Origin: Herbaspirillum sp. alder98
GTDB taxonomy: Bacteria; Pseudomonadota; Gammaproteobacteria; Burkholderiales; Burkholderiaceae_D
DNA length: 64,000 nt
Direction of reading: 5' to 3'
Assembly: GCF_020179755.1 (NCBI RefSeq)
Contig: NZ_JAIUCY010000001.1
Location: 434,001-498,000, forward strand
Below are positions 8,867-17,775 of the stretch, piece by piece. The notes beneath the pieces are model-generated. The model ran no database searches, was not told the origin of the DNA, and worked only from the letters and a program-made list of their open reading frames with translations. Positions within the stretch are counted from its first letter, which is position 1; each line of letters opens with the position of its first letter. The position numbers were made by a program, and so were the translations under genes.

Positions 8867-10066
8867 ATGCGCCGCGTCGGCACCGCCATGTTTAGTGAAA
8901 TCCGCACTGCCGCCGGCCACCCGCTGCGTACTCTCGACCTGTTCTGCAAGGTGGTCGACAACTATGGCGACATCGGCATCTGCTGGCGCCTGGCGCGTCA
9001 GCTGACACACGAACACGGTCTTGCGGTGCGTCTGTGGGTCGATGACCTGATCAGTTTCCGGCGTCTCTGCCCCGAGGTCGACATCGGCGCCGGGCTGCAG
9101 CAGGTCCAGGCAGTCACGGTCAGGCATTGGCGCGCGCAAGATCAGGATGGCGACTTCAGCGCGGCCGACGTGGCCGATATCGTCATCGAGTTCTTTGGCT
9201 GCGAGATCCCGCCACGGTATGTGGAAGCGATGGCGCAACGCGCTGTGCGGCCCTTGTGGTTCAACCTCGAAGGTTTGTCGGCTGAAGAATGGGTCGAAGG
9301 CTGTCACACCCTGCCCTCGCCCCACCGCTCACTGAAGCTGACCAAGTATTTCTTCTTTCCCGGCTTCAACCGGAAGACCGGTGGCCTCAGCGTCGAGGCC
9401 GATCTCCTGGCGCGGCGCCAGGCTTTCCTGCAGCAGGGTGAAGACCGCGCTTTCCTGGCCAGCCTGGGTGTGACCGAACAGGAAATGCAAGGCTGCAAGG
9501 TTTCGCTGTTCTGCTACGACTACGCGCCCCTGCCCGCATTGTTTTCCGCCTGGCAAGACAGTGCGCTGCCGGTGACCTGCCTGGTGCCCGAAGGCGTCGC
9601 CCCCGCCGCCGTCGAACAGTTTCTCGGCACCGCCGCGCAAGCCGGCGCAAGCGCCACCCGCGGCGCGCTGACGCTACGGGTCTTGCCGTTCGTGCCGCAG
9701 CCCGACTATGACAAGCTGTTATGGAGCTGCGACCTCAACTTCGTGCGCGGCGAAGACTCGTGGGTGCGCGGTCAATGGGCCGGCAAACCGTTCATCTGGA
9801 ACATCTATCAGCAGGACAAGAACCTGCACCACGTCAAGCTCAATGCCTTCCTCAAGATCTACCAGCCGGCCACCGCAGAGCTGATCGATCTGGCACGCGC
9901 CTGGAATGGCGCTTACCCGGGAGAAATTGACTGGACGACAAGCTGGACAGCGTTACAACAGGACTTGCCGGGGCTGACCGCCGGTGCTCGGCAGTGGATC
10001 GATACGCTGTTGGCAAATGGCGACTTCATGACCAATTTGCTCAGCTTCGCCCGCAGGCTCGACTAA
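8867..10066 (+). CDS. earP: EarP, protein-arginine rhamnosyltransferase acting on EF-P
   Basis: A 399-residue GT-B glycosyltransferase that transfers rhamnose from dTDP-L-rhamnose to Arg32 of elongation factor P. The N-terminal LFCKVVDNYGDIGICWRLARQL carries the conserved catalytic Asp residues (Asp31, Asp35), and RGEDSWVRGQWAGKPFIW (around 294-311, Glu296/Asp297) is the nucleotide-sugar signature of the family. efp follows 136 bases downstream and its product has Arg at position 32, so enzyme and substrate are neighbours. The start could instead be ATG 8888, seven residues in; both keep the active site. Confidence 0.95.
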   Translation: MRRVGTAMFSEIRTAAGHPLRTLDLFCKVVDNYGDIGICWRLARQLTHEHGLAVRLWVDDLISFRRLCPEVDIGAGLQQVQAVTVRHWRAQDQDGDFSAADVADIVIEFFGCEIPPRYVEAMAQRAVRPLWFNLEGLSAEEWVEGCHTLPSPHRSLKLTKYFFFPGFNRKTGGLSVEADLLARRQAFLQQGEDRAFLASLGVTEQEMQGCKVSLFCYDYAPLPALFSAWQDSALPVTCLVPEGVAPAAVEQFLGTAAQAGASATRGALTLRVLPFVPQPDYDKLLWSCDLNFVRGEDSWVRGQWAGKPFIWNIYQQDKNLHHVKLNAFLKIYQPATAELIDLARAWNGAYPGEIDWTTSWTALQQDLPGLTAGARQWIDTLLANGDFMTNLLSFARRLD

Positions 10067-10085
10067 AACAGTGCCGAAAATAGGT

Positions 10086-10091
10086 TAGAAT
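10086..10091 (+). promoter_or_regulatory. Probable -10 element of efp
   Basis: TAGAAT (10086-10091) lies just after the earP stop and 111 bases before the efp start codon. No strong -35 is seen. It suggests efp has its own promoter in addition to any read-through from earP. Confidence 0.4.
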
Positions 10092-10202
10092 AGCGGGCTA
10101 ACTTTTATGCAGTTTGGAATTCAACGTACGTGGGCTTGCGGTGCTCTTTGCCATCAGGCTACGGACAGTTTGAAGAAACCTACCTTTTCACGACTATCCG
10201 CT

Positions 10203-10778
10203 ATGAAATTTGCAAAAGAAATCCGCGTCGGCAACATCATCATGGTCGACAGCAAGCCCATGATCGTCCTGCGTTCCGACATCAACGGCTCTTCCCGTAC
10301 TGGCTTCACCTACAAGTGGAAGATGAAGAACCTGCTGACCAACACCCCGATGGAAAGCGTTTTCCGCGGCGACGACAAGTTCGACGTGGTGGTGCTGGAC
10401 AAGAAGCCGGTCACCTACTCGTACTTCGCCGACCCGCTGTTCGTCTTCATGGATCAAGAGTACAACCAGTACGAGATCGAAGGCGAAAACATGGGCGAAG
10501 CGATCAACTACCTGAAGGATGGCATGGAATGCGAAGCCGTGTTCTATGACGGCAAGGCCATCTCGGTCGAAATGCCGACCACCATCGAACGCCTGATCAC
10601 TTACTCGGAACCTGCCGTCAAGGGCAACACCTCCGGTAACGTGCTCAAGGAAGCCAAGATCGAAAACGCCATCGAAGCCAACCAGATCGTGGTCATGGTG
10701 CCGTTGTTCGTGAGCCAGGACGACGTGATCGAAATCGACACCCGTACCAACGAGTACAAGAAGGTCGTTCGTAACTAA
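10203..10778 (+). CDS. efp: Elongation factor P (Arg32 type)
   Basis: A 191-residue EF-P, which binds the ribosome between P and E sites and rescues stalling at polyproline. KOW-like N domain followed by two OB domains, ending in the family's VxxGxFV-like basic tail ([15 protein letters not shown]). Residue 32, at the tip of domain I (GSSRTG), is arginine, which marks the EarP-rhamnosylated branch rather than the lysine branch modified by EpmA. The ATG at 10203 gives [11 protein letters not shown], the standard start. A strong terminator follows 25 bases after the stop. Confidence 0.97.
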   Translation: MKFAKEIRVGNIIMVDSKPMIVLRSDINGSSRTGFTYKWKMKNLLTNTPMESVFRGDDKFDVVVLDKKPVTYSYFADPLFVFMDQEYNQYEIEGENMGEAINYLKDGMECEAVFYDGKAISVEMPTTIERLITYSEPAVKGNTSGNVLKEAKIENAIEANQIVVMVPLFVSQDDVIEIDTRTNEYKKVVRN

Positions 10779-10800
10779 TTTCTGTTAGTTGCCGATCAAT

Positions 10801-10830
10801 AAAAAACGCTGCCTCGAGCAGCGTTTTTTT
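10801..10830 (+). terminator. Rho-independent terminator after efp
   Basis: Stem AAACGCTGC (10804-10812) with its complement at 10818-10826, loop CTCGA, then a seven-T run. The A run on the other side may let it serve the convergent GntR gene as well. Confidence 0.92.
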
Positions 10831-10850
10831 ATGCCCTGAATCATCGCGAA

Positions 10851-11666
10851 CTACTCTTCCGTTCCCGCCTTGACCTGCGCCAGATGGCGTGCCGCCTTGC
10901 CGCCTTCGCTGGCCCAGAATTCGCTGTCGGCGGCCTGGATCCGGTGCGCCGAATTCTCCATGTGCTGCAATGCCGCCGCCCGCGCCGCTGCGGCGTCGCC
11001 GTCGGCAATGGCTTGCGCGATGGCCGCGTGCTCGCTGCGCACCTGCTGCTGGAAGTCGGCGCGGCGCGCCTCATTGATGCGCGCCACGCGAATGGCCGCG
11101 TGCAGGAACTGGCTCAGGAACTGCACCAGCGATGTGTACAGCGGATTGTGGGCGGCATTGGAAATGGCAGCGTGAAAGGCAAAGTCTTCCTGTACGCCAT
11201 CGCGCCCCTCATCGGCGGCCGCATCGATCGCCTTCAACGCTTGCTGGATGGCGTGGCTTTGCGCGCGGGTGCGGCGCTGCGCCGCCAGCGCCGCCATCTC
11301 GCCTTCGACGCCGCGCCGCAACTCGATGACCCGCAACACCGCCTGGATCGAATCGCGCACATCGCCCACCTGCATGTCGAGCCGGAACGGCGTGGCCTGG
11401 TTGGCGCCCAGCACCACGGTGCCACTGCCACGACGCGAGCCGACCAAGCCTTCGGACTTCAGCCGCGAAATTGCTTCGCGGATCACCGTGCGGCTGACCG
11501 CGAAACGCTCGGTCAATTCCATCTCGGATGGCAACCGCGCATCGGGTGCGAACTCGCCCGAACGGATCTGCTCGGCCAGCATGCTGGTGACGTGATCGGC
11601 AAGTGTGCCCTTGCCGCGCGCGGCACGGCTGGCAGCAAGGGCGGGCGTGGATTCGGTAGGCTTCAT
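10851..11666 (-). CDS. GntR-family regulator, FadR/FCD subfamily
   Basis: A 271-residue transcription factor. The winged helix-turn-helix occupies about residues 20-90 (LPSEMELTERFAVSRTVIREAISRLKSEGLV, then the wing SRRGSGTVV), and an all-helical FCD effector domain with the metal-site His residues (DFAFHAAISNAAHN) follows. I start it at ATG 11666, the first with a sensible N terminus. It is divergent from denD, and a perfect FadR-type operator sits in the 160-base gap, so it most likely represses denD and possibly itself in response to a sugar acid. The effector is not identifiable from sequence. Confidence 0.9.
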   Translation of the reverse strand: MKPTESTPALAASRAARGKGTLADHVTSMLAEQIRSGEFAPDARLPSEMELTERFAVSRTVIREAISRLKSEGLVGSRRGSGTVVLGANQATPFRLDMQVGDVRDSIQAVLRVIELRRGVEGEMAALAAQRRTRAQSHAIQQALKAIDAAADEGRDGVQEDFAFHAAISNAAHNPLYTSLVQFLSQFLHAAIRVARINEARRADFQQQVRSEHAAIAQAIADGDAAAARAAALQHMENSAHRIQAADSEFWASEGGKAARHLAQVKAGTEE

Positions 11667-11740
11667 GAGGTCGCCATGATACCGCTTCCGGCAGCCCTTT
11701 TCGATCTGCAGAAACACCTACCTGCACCTGATGATCAGCA

Positions 11741-11759
11741 AAAGTTGTATGACAACTTT
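11741..11759. promoter_or_regulatory. FadR/GntR-type operator overlapping the denD promoter
   Basis: AAAGTTGTATGACAACTTT is a perfect 8+3+8 palindrome containing the TNGTNNNACNA core of FadR-subfamily operators. It ends five bases before a consensus TATAAT at 11764-11769, so a bound repressor would cover the -35 region of denD. Confidence 0.85.
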
Positions 11760-11763
11760 CTGT

Positions 11764-11769
11764 TATAAT
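11764..11769 (+). promoter_or_regulatory. -10 element of the denD promoter
   Basis: A consensus TATAAT, 58 bases before the denD ATG and directly downstream of the GntR-type palindrome. The -35 region lies within or beside the palindrome and is not a good match to consensus. Confidence 0.65.
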
Positions 11770-11826
11770 TTCTGCCGCAATGTAATTGAAGCAACCCGCA
11801 GTCTTAACAGAATCCGAGGAGAACAC

Positions 11827-12801
11827 ATGCATATCGTCATCACCGGCGGCGCCGGTTTCCTGGGCAGCCGACTGGCTCGCCAATTGCTGCAGCGTGGCAA
11901 GCTGACCGGCAGCAACGGCCAGCAGCAAGAGATCACCCGCATCACCCTGCTCGACGTGGTGCCAGCCCAGGGCTTCAATGACCCGCGCATCGAAGCCGTC
12001 ACCGGCGACATCGCCGACGCCGCCGTCATCGAGCGCGTCATCACGGCCGACACGCAGTCGATCTTCCACCTGGCGGCGATCGTCAGCGGTCACGCCGAAG
12101 CCGACTTCGAGCTGGGCATGAAGATCAACTTCGACGCCACCCGCGTGATCCTGGAACGCGCCCGCGCCGTCGGCAGCAAGCCGCGCGTGGTCTTCACCAG
12201 CTCGGTGGCGGTGTTCGGCGGCGAATTGCCGGCCGTGGTGCCGGACAACACGCTGTTGATGCCGCAAAGCTCCTACGGCGCGCAGAAGGTGATGGGCGAA
12301 CTGCTGGTCAACGACTATAGCCGCAAGGGTTTCATCGACGGCCGCGCACTGCGCATGCCGACCATCTCGGTGCGTCCCGGCGCGCCTAACAAGGCGGCTT
12401 CCAGCTTTGCCTCGGGCATCATCCGCGAACCGCTCAACGGCCAGCCTTCGGTATGCCCGGTCGGTCGCGATACCCGCATGTGGCTGATGTCGCCGCGCCA
12501 GGCCATCGCCAACCTGATCCACGGTCACGAAATCAATGGCGCCGATCTGGGCCTGGCCCGCTTCCTGTCCATCGATGGCCTGTGCGTAACGGTGGGCGAC
12601 ATGGTGGCAGCGCTGGAGCAGGTTGCCGGCCCTGAAGTGGTCAAGCTGATCGAGTGGAAAGAAGACGAAGCCATCAAGCGCATCGTCAACTCGTGGCCAG
12701 GCGCCTTCGAAGCCAAACGCGCCAAGGCGCTGGGCTTCACCGCCGACGCCAGCTTTGCCGACATCGTGCGCGCGCATATCGAAGATGAAGTGAAGAAGTA
12801 A
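11827..12801 (+). CDS. denD: DenD-type D-erythronate dehydrogenase (extended SDR)
   Basis: A 324-residue extended short-chain dehydrogenase. GGAGFLG (residues 7-13) binds NAD, and the catalytic Ser/Tyr/Lys are in FTSSVAVFG and YGAQK (Tyr150, Lys154). The sequence as a whole (RMPTISVRPGAPNKAASSFASGI, PVGRDTRMWLMSP) matches DenD, which oxidises D-erythronate to 2-oxo-tetronate at C2. The gene starts after a clear aggag ribosome site. The usual partners (OtnK kinase, OtnC decarboxylase, OtnI isomerase) are not next to it here; it stands alone with a divergent GntR regulator. Another four-carbon sugar acid as substrate is possible. Confidence 0.82.
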   Translation: MHIVITGGAGFLGSRLARQLLQRGKLTGSNGQQQEITRITLLDVVPAQGFNDPRIEAVTGDIADAAVIERVITADTQSIFHLAAIVSGHAEADFELGMKINFDATRVILERARAVGSKPRVVFTSSVAVFGGELPAVVPDNTLLMPQSSYGAQKVMGELLVNDYSRKGFIDGRALRMPTISVRPGAPNKAASSFASGIIREPLNGQPSVCPVGRDTRMWLMSPRQAIANLIHGHEINGADLGLARFLSIDGLCVTVGDMVAALEQVAGPEVVKLIEWKEDEAIKRIVNSWPGAFEAKRAKALGFTADASFADIVRAHIEDEVKK

Positions 12802-12825
12802 GCAGGCATCGAGCCTGTGGCTAAA

Positions 12826-12856
12826 GTCGCTGGGTCCCGGCCTTCGCCGGGACGAC
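12826..12856 (+). repeat. REP-like hairpin copy 1
   Basis: Head GTCGCTGG followed by a perfect 8-base stem, GTCCCGGC/GCCGGGAC, with a CTTC loop and a GAC tail. One of at least seven related intergenic copies in this window. Confidence 0.85.
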
Positions 12857-12880
12857 AATCGACTTATAAATCAAGCTCCG

Positions 12881-12910
12881 TCGTCCTGACGAAAGTCAGG
12901 ACCCAGCGAC
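12881..12910 (-). repeat. REP-like hairpin copy 2 (inverted)
   Basis: Same unit on the opposite strand: perfect stem GTCCTGAC/GTCAGGAC around GAAA, ending CCAGCGAC. Two stem pairs differ from copy 1 by compensatory changes (C-G to T-A and G-C to A-T). Confidence 0.85.
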
Positions 12911-12938
12911 TTTCCGCAGACATCGATATGCAATCCAA

Positions 12939-12969
12939 GTCGCTGGGTACCGGCATTGGCCGTCACGAC
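12939..12969 (+). repeat. REP-like hairpin copy 3 (degenerate)
   Basis: Head GTCGCTGGG and tail CACGAC are kept, but the stem has two mismatches (GTACCGGC against GCCGTCAC). It ends about 20 bases before the mmsB stop. Confidence 0.7.
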
Positions 12970-12989
12970 GAAGCATTGCTGCATCGCCC

Positions 12990-13883
12990 TTATTTCACCT
13001 TCCCCAGCAAGTTGTAGATGCTGGAAAAATCCAGCCCCCCCGCCCCATTCTTGCTGTGGATGTCGTACAGGTTGCGCGCCGCTGCCCCCAGCGGGATTGC
13101 GCTACTGGTGGCCAGCGCGCTTTCTACCGCCAGGCCCAGATCCTTGAGCATCAGGTCGACCCCGAAGCCACCGGCGTAATCCTTGGCCGCAGGGGCTGTC
13201 GCCATCACGCCCGGACAAGGGTTGTAGACCTCCAGCGTCCAGTTCCGCCCCGAACTCTTGGACATGATTTCCGACAGTACCGACGGGTCCATGCCATTGG
13301 CCACGCCCAGGCGGATCGCCTCGGATGTGCCGATCATCAGGATGCCAAGCAGCATGTTGTTGCAGACCTTGACGGTCTGGCCGCTGCCGCTCTCGCCGGC
13401 GTGGTAGATCGCTTTTCCCATCTTCTGCAGATAAGGCTGCGCCGCCTCGAAGGCCTGCGCCGGACCGCCCACCATGAAGGTCAGCGTGCCGGCGGCGGCG
13501 CCATTGGTGCCGCCCGAGACCGGCGCGTCGAGCATGGCAAAACCCTTGGCCGCCGCCGCTGCCGCCACCTTGCGCGCGGCCTCCGGCGCAATGGTCGAGC
13601 AGTCGATCAGCAGCGCACCTTTTTTAGCCGACGCCAGTACGCCCTGGTCGCCCAGGTAGAGCGATTCGACATGGCGGCTAGCCGGTAGCATGGTGATGAC
13701 CACATCGGCCTCGGCCACCGCCGCCATCGAGTCCGCCCCGGTCTTGCCGCCGGCCTGCACCAGCTTGTCGACGCTGGCCTTGACCAGGTCATGGCCGCTG
13801 ACCGAATAACCGGCCTTGACCAGGTTCTGCGCCATCGGCAAGCCCATGTTGCCCAGTCCGATGAATACGATGTTGGCGCTCAT
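12990..13883 (-). CDS. mmsB: 3-hydroxyisobutyrate dehydrogenase
   Basis: A 297-residue beta-hydroxyacid dehydrogenase of valine breakdown, oxidising 3-hydroxyisobutyrate to methylmalonate semialdehyde with NAD. It shows the NAD motif FIGLGNMGLPMAQNL at the N terminus, the substrate-binding DAPVSGGTNGAAAGTL and the catalytic lysine in GSGQTVKVCNNML. ATG at 13883 follows a good aggag site. It lies 14 bases after mmsA, which takes the next step, so they form one operon. The related tartronate semialdehyde reductases share this fold, but the mmsA neighbour favours MmsB. Confidence 0.92.
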   Translation of the reverse strand: MSANIVFIGLGNMGLPMAQNLVKAGYSVSGHDLVKASVDKLVQAGGKTGADSMAAVAEADVVITMLPASRHVESLYLGDQGVLASAKKGALLIDCSTIAPEAARKVAAAAAAKGFAMLDAPVSGGTNGAAAGTLTFMVGGPAQAFEAAQPYLQKMGKAIYHAGESGSGQTVKVCNNMLLGILMIGTSEAIRLGVANGMDPSVLSEIMSKSSGRNWTLEVYNPCPGVMATAPAAKDYAGGFGVDLMLKDLGLAVESALATSSAIPLGAAARNLYDIHSKNGAGGLDFSSIYNLLGKVK

Positions 13884-13897
13884 GAGGGACTCCTTTC

Positions 13898-15406
13898 TTA
13901 CTTCAGGGTGATGGTGGTGTTGACTTGCCCGGCCTGTTCGTCGGGCGCGTACCAGCGCGCCGTGACGGTCTTGGTCTGGGTCCAGAATTGCACCGCCTGC
14001 TTGCCGTTGGGCCCCAGGTCGCCCAGCTTGGATGCGCGCGAACCGGTGAAGCTGAAGTAGGCCACCGGCACCGGGATCGGCACGTTGATGCCGACCTGTC
14101 CGACATCGATCTCGTTCTGGAACTTGCGCGCCGAATAACCCGAGCTGGTGAAGATGGACGTGCCGTTGCCGTTGGGATTGGCATTGATGAAGGCAATCGC
14201 ATCGTCCAGCGTGTCGACTTCGACGATGCACATGGCGGGGCCGAAGATTTCCTGCGTGTAGATGTCCATCTCGGGCTTGACGCCGGCGAATACGGTGGGA
14301 CCGACGAAGTTGCCGTTCTCGTGCCCGGCCACCTTGCAGTTGCGGCCATCCAGCAGCAGTTTGGCGCCCTGCTCCACCCCCACCCCGATCAGGCGCTCGA
14401 CCCGTTCCTTGGCGGCGGCCGATACCAGCGGGCCGACATCGGCGCTGCGGTCGCTGCCCGGGCCGACCTTCATGGCCTTGGAGCGCTCCACGATCTCGCC
14501 GATCCATTCTCGGGTCTGCCCCACCAGCAGCACCACCGAATTGGCCATGCAGCGCTGGCCGGCAGCGCCGAAGGCGGCGCCCAGCAGGTTGTTGATGGCC
14601 TGGTCCTTGGGCGCGTCGGGCAGCACGATGCAATGGTTCTTGGCGCCCATCATGCATTGCGCGCGCTTGCCGGCTTCGCTGGCGCGGCGGTAGATGTGGG
14701 TGCCGACATGGGTCGAGCCGATGAACGAGATGGCCTTGATGTCGGGATGGTCGCAGATCATGTTGGCCACTTCCGGGCCGCCGTGGACCACATTCAATAC
14801 GCCGGGCGGCAGGCCGGCCTGGTTGGCCAGCTCGACCAGGAACAGCGACGAACTCGGGTCTTGTTCGGACGGCTTGAGCACGAAGGTATTGCCGCAGGCC
14901 ACGGCGATGGGAAACATGAAGCAAGGCAGCATCACCGGGAAATTGAAGGCGGTAATGCCGGCGCCCACGCCCAGCGGCTGGTACAGCGTATAGACATCGA
15001 CGCCACCGGCCACGTTCTCGGCCAGTTCGCCCAGTTGCAGCGATGTGATCGAGCAGGCGTGCTCCACCACTTCCAGCCCGCGCATCACTTCGCCCTCGGC
15101 GTCGGGCAGGGTCTTGCCGTGCTCGCGGGTGATCAGCTCGGCCAGCGGCCCGATGTTATCGCGCAGCAGTTGCTGGAACTTGAGCATGATGCGCATGCGC
15201 TGCGCCAGCGAGGTGTTGCGCCAGGTCTTGAAGGTGTCGCGGGCGTTGGCCACGGCACGGTCGACCTCGGCCTTGGTGGCGAACGGCACGCGCGCCACCA
15301 CTTCCTGCGTGGCCGGGTTCTTGACGTCGCGCCATTCGGTGGAGGTGGACTGCACCTTCTCGCCGTTGAGGAAGAGAGGCACGTTGGGGATCTGGGCTTG
15401 GCTCAT
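13898..15406 (-). CDS. mmsA: Methylmalonate-semialdehyde dehydrogenase (CoA-acylating)
   Basis: A 502-residue aldehyde dehydrogenase that converts methylmalonate semialdehyde to propionyl-CoA in valine catabolism. Catalytic Cys286 is in [14 protein letters not shown], the CoA-dependent family's version of the motif; [31 protein letters not shown] is likewise characteristic. Start at ATG 15406 gives [16 protein letters not shown] with an aggaa site upstream; the in-frame extension to 15469 is not conserved-looking. It sits between the binding-protein gene and mmsB, all on one strand. Confidence 0.95.
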   Translation of the reverse strand: MSQAQIPNVPLFLNGEKVQSTSTEWRDVKNPATQEVVARVPFATKAEVDRAVANARDTFKTWRNTSLAQRMRIMLKFQQLLRDNIGPLAELITREHGKTLPDAEGEVMRGLEVVEHACSITSLQLGELAENVAGGVDVYTLYQPLGVGAGITAFNFPVMLPCFMFPIAVACGNTFVLKPSEQDPSSSLFLVELANQAGLPPGVLNVVHGGPEVANMICDHPDIKAISFIGSTHVGTHIYRRASEAGKRAQCMMGAKNHCIVLPDAPKDQAINNLLGAAFGAAGQRCMANSVVLLVGQTREWIGEIVERSKAMKVGPGSDRSADVGPLVSAAAKERVERLIGVGVEQGAKLLLDGRNCKVAGHENGNFVGPTVFAGVKPEMDIYTQEIFGPAMCIVEVDTLDDAIAFINANPNGNGTSIFTSSGYSARKFQNEIDVGQVGINVPIPVPVAYFSFTGSRASKLGDLGPNGKQAVQFWTQTKTVTARWYAPDEQAGQVNTTITLK

Positions 15407-15473
15407 TGCGGGTTCCTGTAAAAGAAAGAAGGCCTGGGCAGCCCGGAGAACATCGACCGTCCCAGGCAAAAAC

Positions 15474-16700
15474 TTATTGCTTGGTCAATGGACAGGCAGC
15501 ATCCATCGGACGGAAGGCCTGCTGGGCGGGAATCACCGACAGCAGCTTGAGGTAATCCCATGCACCCTTGGATTCGGCCGGCGTCTTGACCTGGTACAGG
15601 TACATGTCATGGATCACCCGGCCATCGGGGCGGATCGAGGCATTGCGCATGACCACGTCATTGATCGGGATCTCGCGCATCTTCTGCGACACCACCTTCG
15701 AGTCGGCCGTGCCGGCGGCGGCGCGCGCCTTCAGGAAGTGATAGACGCTCGAATAGACGCCGGCCTGCACCATGGTCGGTTTGTTGTTCTTGAACTGGGT
15801 TTCGAAGCGCTTGGAAAAGGCGCGCGTCTGTTCGTCATAGTCCCAATAGAAACCGTCGGTGTAGACCAGGCCCTGGGCCGCATCCAGCCCCAGTGCATGC
15901 ACGTCCGACAGGAACACCAGCAGCGCAACCAGGCGCTGATCCTTGCCGCCGACGGCAAACGAACGGGCCTGCTTGATGGCATTGACCACATCGGTGCCGC
16001 CGTTGGCCAGCCCGATCACCTGCGCCTTGGAGGCCTGCGCCTGCAGCAGGAAGGACGAGAAGTCGGACGCATTGAGGGGATGACGCACCGAACCGACCAC
16101 GTTGCCGCCGTTGGCCTTGACGACATCGGAGGCATCTTTCTCGAGCGAATGACCGAAGGCATAATCGACGGTCACGAAGTACCACGACTTGTTGCCCAGC
16201 TTGGTCAGCGCCGCGGCCGCACCGGCGGCTTGCGAATAGGTGTCGAACATCCAGTGGAAACCGTTGCTGGCGCATTCGCTGGTGGTCAAGGCGCCGGTGG
16301 CCGGGCCGCTGTACATGGCCACGCCGCCCTTTTCCTTGATCAGCTTCTGCACCGCCAGCGCCACCGATGAATTGGTCAGGTCGGCAATGGCTTCCACGCG
16401 GTCACGATCAAGCCACTCGCGGGCGCGGGTGACGCCCACATCAGGCTTGTTCTGGTTGTCGGCCGACAGCACTTCGATCTTCATGCCGCGACATTCGGCC
16501 TTGAGGCAATCTTCCACCGCCATCCTGGCGGCCACCACCGAACCCTGGCCACCCATGGCCGAATACGGTCCGGACATGTCGGTCAGGATGCCGATCTTGA
16601 CGGTGTCGTTGTTCTGGGCCTGGGCCGGGCTGGCGCCAAAAGCGAACGTGCAAGCTGCTGCAGCGGCCATGAGGGCATGGCCGGATACGGTTTTACGCAT
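15474..16700 (-). CDS. Periplasmic substrate-binding protein, Leu/Ile/Val (Peripla_BP_6) type
   Basis: A 408-residue binding protein with a Sec signal peptide ending AQA at about residue 28. The mature part starts [22 protein letters not shown], the usual first strand and ligand loop of the branched-chain amino acid binding family. It ends 67 bases before mmsA on the same strand, so it is probably co-transcribed with the valine-pathway genes. No permease or ATPase genes accompany it; it may feed a Liv transporter encoded elsewhere or act as a sensor component. Ligand unproven. Confidence 0.85.
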   Translation of the reverse strand: MRKTVSGHALMAAAAACTFAFGASPAQAQNNDTVKIGILTDMSGPYSAMGGQGSVVAARMAVEDCLKAECRGMKIEVLSADNQNKPDVGVTRAREWLDRDRVEAIADLTNSSVALAVQKLIKEKGGVAMYSGPATGALTTSECASNGFHWMFDTYSQAAGAAAALTKLGNKSWYFVTVDYAFGHSLEKDASDVVKANGGNVVGSVRHPLNASDFSSFLLQAQASKAQVIGLANGGTDVVNAIKQARSFAVGGKDQRLVALLVFLSDVHALGLDAAQGLVYTDGFYWDYDEQTRAFSKRFETQFKNNKPTMVQAGVYSSVYHFLKARAAAGTADSKVVSQKMREIPINDVVMRNASIRPDGRVIHDMYLYQVKTPAESKGAWDYLKLLSVIPAQQAFRPMDAACPLTKQ

Positions 16701-16778
16701 GTTGCTGTCTCCTGGATATTGTCGTTGTTGTCTGCACGCCCGGCGTTACGTCGACGACGGGTCGTGCACCATTCTGCA

Positions 16779-16790
16779 TTTGCGTTAATA
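16779..16790. promoter_or_regulatory. Second LysR-type half site
   Basis: TTTGCGTTAATA differs from the left part of the palindrome at 16821 by two of 12 bases. The two sites start exactly 42 bases apart, close to four helical turns. Confidence 0.45.
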
Positions 16791-16820
16791 TCGGCACAAT
16801 AACTACAAATTCAAAACCGC

Positions 16821-16836
16821 TTTGCATTAATGCAAA
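16821..16836. promoter_or_regulatory. LysR-type operator palindrome
   Basis: TTTGCATTAATGCAAA is a perfect 16-base palindrome containing a T-N11-A core, 21 bases before the LysR start codon and in the gap shared with the binding protein/mmsAB operon. A binding site for the adjacent regulator is the simplest reading. Confidence 0.7.
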
Positions 16837-16857
16837 ACGCGCCCTCTGGGAGACACG

Positions 16858-17775
16858 ATGCAGGACTGGGATAACCTCAGGATTTTTCTGGAACTCACGC
16901 GCAGCCAGGGCCTGGTCGATGCGGCCCGCAAGCTGGGCATCGATCACTCGACGGTGTCACGCCGCATGAAGCGCTTCGAGCAGCAGGTGGGCAGCCAGCT
17001 GTTCGATCGCAACAATCATGGCTACAAACTCACCGCCGAGGGTTACCGCCTGGTGGAATACGCCGAGAAGATAGAGAGCACCGTCTATGCCGCCGCCGAA
17101 CAGCTGGGGGGCCAGAACAGCAAGTTGTCGGGACAGGTGCGACTGGGCGCGACCGAGGGTTTCGGCACTTTCGTGCTGGCACCGCACATTGCGCACTTCT
17201 GCGCCCGCAATCCGCACATCACGGTCGACATGCTGCCGATGCCGCGCTTCGTGAACCTGTCCAAGCACGAAGCCGACATCAGCGTATCGATCGAACGGCC
17301 GCTGTCGGGCAATTATGTCGTCACCAAGCTCTCGGACTATGTGCTCAAGCTCTACGCCACCCGCGAGTACCTGGAACAGCACCCGCCGATCAACGAAGTC
17401 AGCGACCTGTCACGGCACAACTTCATCGGCTATATCGATGACCTGGTCTTCAGCGAAGAGCTGCGCTACAAGGACACGGTGGCGCCGGACGCGTTTCGCG
17501 CCTTTCGCAGCACCAGCGTGGTGGCGCAGTACACCGCTGCCTGCAGCGGCCATGCGCTGGCGATCCTGCCGTGTTTCCTGGCGCAACAGTCGGACAAGCT
17601 GGTGCCGGTGCTGCCATCGCAGATCAGCATCACCCGCACCTTCTGGCTGGTGGCGGCCAGTGAACAGCGTCACGTGGCGCGGGTCTCGGCGCTATGGAGT
17701 TACCTGCGCGAATGCATCGAACTGAACCGGGATTTCCTGATGGGGCAGGCGCCGGCGATGCAGTCGTTACGCTGA
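16858..17775 (+). CDS. LysR-family regulator, divergent from the mmsAB locus
   Basis: A 305-residue LysR regulator. The helix-turn-helix is at about residues 18-40 (GLVDAARKLGIDHSTVSRRMKRFEQQ), followed by a linker helix and an effector domain. The HSTVSRR recognition helix places it in the branch with short palindromic sites. It is divergent from the binding-protein/mmsAB operon with a palindrome and a matching half site in the gap, so it probably controls valine catabolism and itself. It ends nine bases inside the convergent CGNR gene. The inducer is unknown. Confidence 0.88.
   Translation: MQDWDNLRIFLELTRSQGLVDAARKLGIDHSTVSRRMKRFEQQVGSQLFDRNNHGYKLTAEGYRLVEYAEKIESTVYAAAEQLGGQNSKLSGQVRLGATEGFGTFVLAPHIAHFCARNPHITVDMLPMPRFVNLSKHEADISVSIERPLSGNYVVTKLSDYVLKLYATREYLEQHPPINEVSDLSRHNFIGYIDDLVFSEELRYKDTVAPDAFRAFRSTSVVAQYTAACSGHALAILPCFLAQQSDKLVPVLPSQISITRTFWLVAASEQRHVARVSALWSYLRECIELNRDFLMGQAPAMQSLR

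Noticed and set aside
11209-12858. A 549-codon minus-strand frame across the GntR gene and denD
   Set aside because: Runs antisense to denD and through the operator region; no domain, no ribosome site.
12826-12969. CRISPR array from the regularly similar units
   Set aside because: Units alternate in orientation, differ in sequence, have irregular spacing and no cas genes; they are REP-like hairpins.
12990-14924. A 644-codon minus-strand frame spanning mmsB and half of mmsA
   Set aside because: Only the last 297 codons are MmsB; the rest is the wrong phase of mmsA, which is fully accounted for in another frame.
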